Assembly: GCF_016881005.1 (NCBI RefSeq)
Contig: NZ_JACOPV010000004.1
Location: 310,001-374,000, forward strand
Direction of reading: 5' to 3'
Length of the DNA: 64,000 bases
DNA from: Pseudomonas arcuscaelestis
GTDB taxonomy: Bacteria; Pseudomonadota; Gammaproteobacteria; Pseudomonadales; Pseudomonadaceae
The notes beneath the pieces are model-generated. The model was not told the DNA's origin. It did not search any database and worked only from the letters and a program-made list of their open reading frames with translations. Within the stretch, counting starts at the first letter, position 1. Every line of letters starts with the position of its first letter. The position numbers and the translations under genes are program-made. Below, in pieces: positions 60,517-64,000 of the stretch.

Positions 60517-61689
60517 ATGGCATTTGATCTGCGCGCGCGGCTGGAGCAACGTCGCGCCGCCGACCTGTATCGCCAGCGGCCATTGCTGGAGAGCCCGCAA
60601 GGCCCGCAGGTAGTGGTTGATGGTCAACCATTGCTGGCCTTTTGCAGCAACGATTATCTTGGCTTGGCCAATCATCCCGAGGTTATCGCAGCCTGGCGTG
60701 CCGGGGCCGAGCGCTGGGGCGTGGGCGGTGGAGCATCGCATCTGGTGATCGGCCACAGCACTCCCCATCACGAGGTGGAAGAGGCGCTCGCCGAACTTAC
60801 CGGCCGTCCGCGTGCGCTGCTGTTTTCCACAGGCTACATGGCCAACCTCGGCGCGCTCACGGCATTGGTCGGCCAGGGTGATACGGTGTTGCAGGATCGT
60901 CTCAATCACGCCTCTTTGCTCGATGCCGGGTTGCTCAGCGGCGCCCGCTTCAACCGTTATCTGCACAATGACGCCAAGAGCCTGGCCAGTCGTCTGGAAA
61001 AGGCGGTGGGCAATACCCTGGTCGTTACCGATGGCGTTTTCAGCATGGATGGCGACATCGCCGATCTGCCGGCGCTGGCGGCGACAGCCAAGGCTGGCGA
61101 TGCCTGGCTGATGGTTGATGATGCCCATGGCCTGGGAACGCTGGGCCGTAACGGCGGCGGAATCGTTGAGCATTTCGGCTTGAGCTGTGAGCAGGTACCG
61201 GTATTGATCGGCACACTGGGCAAGGCTTGTGGCACGGCCGGTGCCTTTGTAGCGGGTAGCGAGGAATTGATTGAGTGTCTGATTCAATTCGCGCGTCCCT
61301 ACATCTATACCACCAGCCAGCCCCCGGCATTGGCGTGCGCAACCTTGCGCAGCCTGCAACTGTTGCGCAGCGAGCACTGGCGCCGCGAGCATCTGGCCGC
61401 GCTGATTCAGCAGTTTCGCAGCGGTGCAGAGCAGATCGGTTTGCAGTTGATGGACAGCTTTACCCCCATTCAGCCGATCCTGATCGGTGACAGTGCGCGG
61501 GCATTGCGCCTTTCGCAGATGCTGCGAGAGCGTGGCCTGCTGGTCACGGCAATTCGCCCACCGACAGTGCCGGCTGGCAGTGCTCGTCTGCGAGTCACCT
61601 TGAGCGCGGCGCACAGTGAAGCCCAGGTGCAGCTATTGTTGGATGCATTGGCCGACTGTTATCCGCTGCTGGAGCCCGCTGATGCGTAA
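60517..61689 (+). CDS. bioF: 8-amino-7-oxononanoate synthase
   Basis: A 390-residue PLP enzyme that condenses pimeloyl-ACP (or -CoA) with alanine to form 8-amino-7-oxononanoate. The cofactor lysine is in [14 protein letters not shown] (about 232-245), with [11 protein letters not shown] upstream for the aspartate contact and [14 protein letters not shown] near the N-terminus. Full family length. The start is seven bases after bioB, and its end overlaps bioH by eight bases. Confidence 0.97.
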   Translation: MAFDLRARLEQRRAADLYRQRPLLESPQGPQVVVDGQPLLAFCSNDYLGLANHPEVIAAWRAGAERWGVGGGASHLVIGHSTPHHEVEEALAELTGRPRALLFSTGYMANLGALTALVGQGDTVLQDRLNHASLLDAGLLSGARFNRYLHNDAKSLASRLEKAVGNTLVVTDGVFSMDGDIADLPALAATAKAGDAWLMVDDAHGLGTLGRNGGGIVEHFGLSCEQVPVLIGTLGKACGTAGAFVAGSEELIECLIQFARPYIYTTSQPPALACATLRSLQLLRSEHWRREHLAALIQQFRSGAEQIGLQLMDSFTPIQPILIGDSARALRLSQMLRERGLLVTAIRPPTVPAGSARLRVTLSAAHSEAQVQLLLDALADCYPLLEPADA

Positions 61690-62413
61690 TCGATTGATAC
61701 TTCTGCCGGGCTGGGGCCTGGGCCGTTCTGCATTACAGCCGTTGGTGGCAACGTTGCGTGCTATCGACCCCGGCCTGCAGGTTGAAATTCAGGACTTGCC
61801 CAGCCTGGTATCCAACGACCCCAATGACTGGCTCGACAAGCTCGACCGGCAGTTGCCGCGCAATGTCTGGCTTGGCGGTTGGTCGTTGGGCGGGATGCTG
61901 GCTGCCGAGTTGGCTGCGCGGCGGGGGGATGAGTGCTGCGGGCTGATCACCCTGGGCAGTAACCTCAGTTTTGTCAGTCGTCCAGATTGGCAGCATGGCA
62001 TGGCTGTGGATACGTTCCAGACGTTCGTCGAGGGCTGCCGCTATCACACCCAAGTGACGCTCAAGCGCTTTGTTTCGCTGTGCAGCCAAGGGGCCGAGGA
62101 TGCCCGCAGCCTGGCCCGCCTGCTCAGTGCCAGCATGCCTGAACCTGCTCCAGAACAATTGGTAGCCGGGCTCGAAGTGCTTGGCAGGCTGGATACCCGA
62201 CCTGCCCTGCAAGCCTACGCGGGCCCGCAGTTGCATCTGTTTGCAGGCCGTGACGGCCTGGTTCCGGCGGAGGTTGCCGGTGTATTGCTCGAGGAATTAC
62301 CCGACGTGGAAGTCGGGCTGCTTGAAGACAGTGCTCATGGTTTTGTTATGGAAACACCTCATGAGTTGGCAGCTGCCATAAAGGCCTTTGTACATGAGAG
62401 TGGCGATGACTGA
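61682..62413 (+). CDS. bioH: Pimeloyl-ACP methyl ester esterase
   Basis: A 243-residue alpha/beta-hydrolase that removes the methyl ester from pimeloyl-ACP methyl ester, ending chain protection by BioC. The nucleophile Ser is in GGWSLGGML (about 65-73), the Asp in [12 protein letters not shown] and the His in [10 protein letters not shown]. The N-terminal [14 protein letters not shown] is typical of BioH. I use the ATG at 61682, overlapping bioF by eight bases; the longer frame inside bioF is rejected. It overlaps bioC by eight bases. Confidence 0.94.
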   Translation: MRNRLILLPGWGLGRSALQPLVATLRAIDPGLQVEIQDLPSLVSNDPNDWLDKLDRQLPRNVWLGGWSLGGMLAAELAARRGDECCGLITLGSNLSFVSRPDWQHGMAVDTFQTFVEGCRYHTQVTLKRFVSLCSQGAEDARSLARLLSASMPEPAPEQLVAGLEVLGRLDTRPALQAYAGPQLHLFAGRDGLVPAEVAGVLLEELPDVEVGLLEDSAHGFVMETPHELAAAIKAFVHESGDD

Positions 62414-63230
62414 TCTTTCCCTGCCGGCCTTGCCCGGTGCGTTGCCCGACAAGCGTCAGGTGGCCGCCTCGTTCTCGCGCGCTGCCGCCAGTTACGACAG
62501 CGTTGCAGAGTTGCAGCGAGCGGTGGGCAATGCGTTGCTTCAGCAACTGCCCGTGCGCCTTGAAGCTCATCGTTGGCTAGACCTTGGCAGCGGCACCGGC
62601 TACTTCAGTCGCGCCTTGCACCGTCGCTTTCCTCAGGCTGCAGGTGTAGCCGTGGATATCGCCGAGGGTATGCTCCAGCACGCACGGTCGCAGGGTGGAG
62701 CCCATGCTCATGTGGTCGGCGATGCCGAACGCCTGCCACTTCAGGACTCAAGTGTCGAACTGATCTTTACCAGCCTGGCAGTGCAATGGTGCAGCGATTT
62801 TGGTGCGGTGCTCGATGAGGCCAGACGGGTTTTGCAGCCAGGCGGCGTGCTGGCCTTTACCAGCCTTTGTGCAGGCACGTTGCATGAGCTGCGCGAAAGC
62901 TGGCAGGCAGTCGATGGCATGGTGCATGTCAATCGCTTCCGCCCAATGCAGGAGTATCAGCGTCTGTGTGCCGCGAGCGGGCTGCACGTGCAGGCACTGG
63001 AGGTTCGGCCGCATGTCTTGCACTACAGCGATGTGCGCAGCCTGACCCACGAGCTCAAGGCCCTGGGTGCGCATAATCTCAATCCGGGCCGACCCGCGGG
63101 GTTGACCGGTCGAGAGCGGATGCAAGGACTGTTACGTGCCTACGAGCAGTTTCGTCAAAGCCAAGGGTTGCCAGCTACTTATCAGGTGGTCTACGGGATA
63201 CTGCAAAAACCGTTGATGGAAGGGAAGTGA
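62406..63230 (+). CDS. bioC: Malonyl-ACP O-methyltransferase
   Basis: A 274-residue SAM-dependent methyltransferase that methylates the free carboxyl of malonyl-ACP to start pimelate synthesis. The SAM-binding motif is [15 protein letters not shown] (about 59-73), with [10 protein letters not shown] and [10 protein letters not shown] as the following contact segments. The start at 62406 ([11 protein letters not shown]) is preferred; an in-frame ATG lies 12 bases upstream. It overlaps bioH by eight bases and bioD follows one base after its stop. Confidence 0.94.
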   Translation: MTDLSLPALPGALPDKRQVAASFSRAAASYDSVAELQRAVGNALLQQLPVRLEAHRWLDLGSGTGYFSRALHRRFPQAAGVAVDIAEGMLQHARSQGGAHAHVVGDAERLPLQDSSVELIFTSLAVQWCSDFGAVLDEARRVLQPGGVLAFTSLCAGTLHELRESWQAVDGMVHVNRFRPMQEYQRLCAASGLHVQALEVRPHVLHYSDVRSLTHELKALGAHNLNPGRPAGLTGRERMQGLLRAYEQFRQSQGLPATYQVVYGILQKPLMEGK

Positions 63231-63231
63231 T

Positions 63232-63912
63232 ATGAGCCCGGGCTACTTCATTGCGGGAACCGATACCGATGTCGGCAAGACCACCGTCGCTGCCGGCTTG
63301 CTGCACGCCGCGCAATTGGCAGGCCTGACTACCCTCGGTGCCAAGCCGGTGGCATCGGGGTGCATTGCCACCGCCAAAGGACTACGCAACGACGATGCCA
63401 TGGCGCTGATTGCGCAAAGCTCGATCAAGTTGCCCTACGAGCAGGTCAATCCCTTTGCTTTCGAACCTGCCATTGCGCCTCACTTGGCGGCTCGAGAGGC
63501 AGGGGTGGTGTTAAGTGTGCAAGGGCTTCTGACGCCCATGCGCCAGATTCTGGAGCAGGGCGCGGACTTCACCTTGATCGAAGGTGCGGGTGGGTGGCGC
63601 GTGCCGCTTTGCGACCAGGCCAACCTGTCGGATCTCGCCATTGCCTTGCAACTGCCGGTGATACTGGTAGTGGGTGTTCGCCTGGGATGCATCAGCCATG
63701 CGTTGCTCAGCGCTGAAGCCATCGCTCGCGACGGCCTGCAACTGGCTGGCTGGGTGGCCAACATCGTTGACCCGCGTACCTCGCGTCTGGAAGAAAACCT
63801 GGCGAGCCTGGCTGAGCGTTTGCCTGCGCCCTGTCTTGGTCGAGTGCCTAAACTCAAGCAGGCAAGCGCCGAGGCGGTGGCGGAGTACCTGCAACTGGAC
63901 CTGCTGGACTAG
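63232..63912 (+). CDS. bioD: Dethiobiotin synthetase
   Basis: A 226-residue ATPase that closes the ureido ring of dethiobiotin from DAPA, CO2 and ATP. The P-loop is GTDTDVGKTTVAAGLL at about 8-23, and the EGAGGWRVPL segment (about 116-125) contributes to the active site. Full family length. It starts one base after bioC and is the last gene of the operon visible; bioA is not in this window. Confidence 0.97.
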   Translation: MSPGYFIAGTDTDVGKTTVAAGLLHAAQLAGLTTLGAKPVASGCIATAKGLRNDDAMALIAQSSIKLPYEQVNPFAFEPAIAPHLAAREAGVVLSVQGLLTPMRQILEQGADFTLIEGAGGWRVPLCDQANLSDLAIALQLPVILVVGVRLGCISHALLSAEAIARDGLQLAGWVANIVDPRTSRLEENLASLAERLPAPCLGRVPKLKQASAEAVAEYLQLDLLD

Positions 63913-63926
63913 TCAGGCTCTATCAC

Positions 63927-63941
63927 ATGGCAGCATGCCAT
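63927..63941 (+). terminator. Candidate terminator after bioD
   Basis: ATGGCA-GCA-TGCCAT forms a 6-base-pair stem, followed by T-rich TATTCATTT, 15 bases after the bioD stop. Weak stem, so the call is tentative. Nothing else is visible in the last 88 bases. Confidence 0.4.
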
Positions 63942-64000
63942 TATTCATTTCAACGGGCCTTTTGCCTGATTGTTTGTTTCAATAGTGGCTGTTCGCCTTT

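Noticed and set aside
1-64000. Mobile elements, prophage, toxin-antitoxin pairs, CRISPR arrays, tRNA or rRNA genes
   Set aside because: None could be recognised. All sizeable frames belong to core metabolic, envelope or regulatory families, and repeats are REP-type rather than arrays.

Overview
The window looks like a stretch of core chromosome from a Pseudomonas of the P. putida group (inference). It is GC-rich, densely packed, and dotted with the short inverted-repeat REP elements (core close to ATCGCGGGGCAAGCCCGCTCC) typical of these bacteria. From memory, gene order closely follows the P. putida interval that runs from a chemoreceptor/zapA-like block through soxBDAG, aceEF, waa and bioBFHCD. 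I see no tRNA, rRNA, insertion sequence, prophage, integrase or CRISPR array.

Left part (1-14773): after the tail of a probable 2Fe-2S reductase come two chemoreceptors (the second resembles the purine receptor McpH). They flank a two-gene pair encoding a short coiled-coil protein and a ZapA-like protein. Then follows a glycine/sarcosine/one-carbon block: ltaE, glyA, soxBDAG, purU and fdhA. Together these demethylate sarcosine to glycine, load the methyl group onto tetrahydrofolate, release formate from 10-formyl-THF and oxidise stray formaldehyde.

Middle (14990-31069): a DUF2780 secreted protein, a PuuP/PlaP-like permease, a YihG-type acyltransferase, an exported retropepsin-like protein, the creBCD envelope/beta-lactam response system, a glutathione S-transferase and msrA, then the c-di-GMP phosphodiesterase DipA (with a degenerate GGDEF) and the pyruvate dehydrogenase genes aceE-aceF. 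The aceE upstream region holds two matching GTAGTnnnACTAC palindromes 52 bp apart.

Centre (31453-41507): glnE, then a seven-gene LPS core operon with start/stop overlaps or abutments at every junction: waaF, waaC, waaG, waaP and three further kinase-fold genes. One of these lacks the expected catalytic Asp and one carries two kinase-like halves.

Right part (41580-63912): an iron-uptake unit (fecI-fecR-TonB receptor-PepSY protein-small membrane protein), an exonuclease overlapping a GlnD-like cNMP/CBS/nucleotidyltransferase protein, an orphan receiver, malate synthase G, a GcvR-like double-ACT protein, RarD, an SrkA-type kinase, a Tat-exported PhoX phosphatase, a ModE-like regulator, comF, and the biotin operon bioBFHCD. 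A good match to a BirA operator lies in the comF-bioB overlap region.

Most of the window is ordinary core genome. The items most worth a second look are regulatory (the aceE operator pair, BirA operator, clustered DnaA boxes, glcB-gcvR palindrome) and the unusual kinase-like proteins of the waa operon. I found no convincing new multi-gene system.
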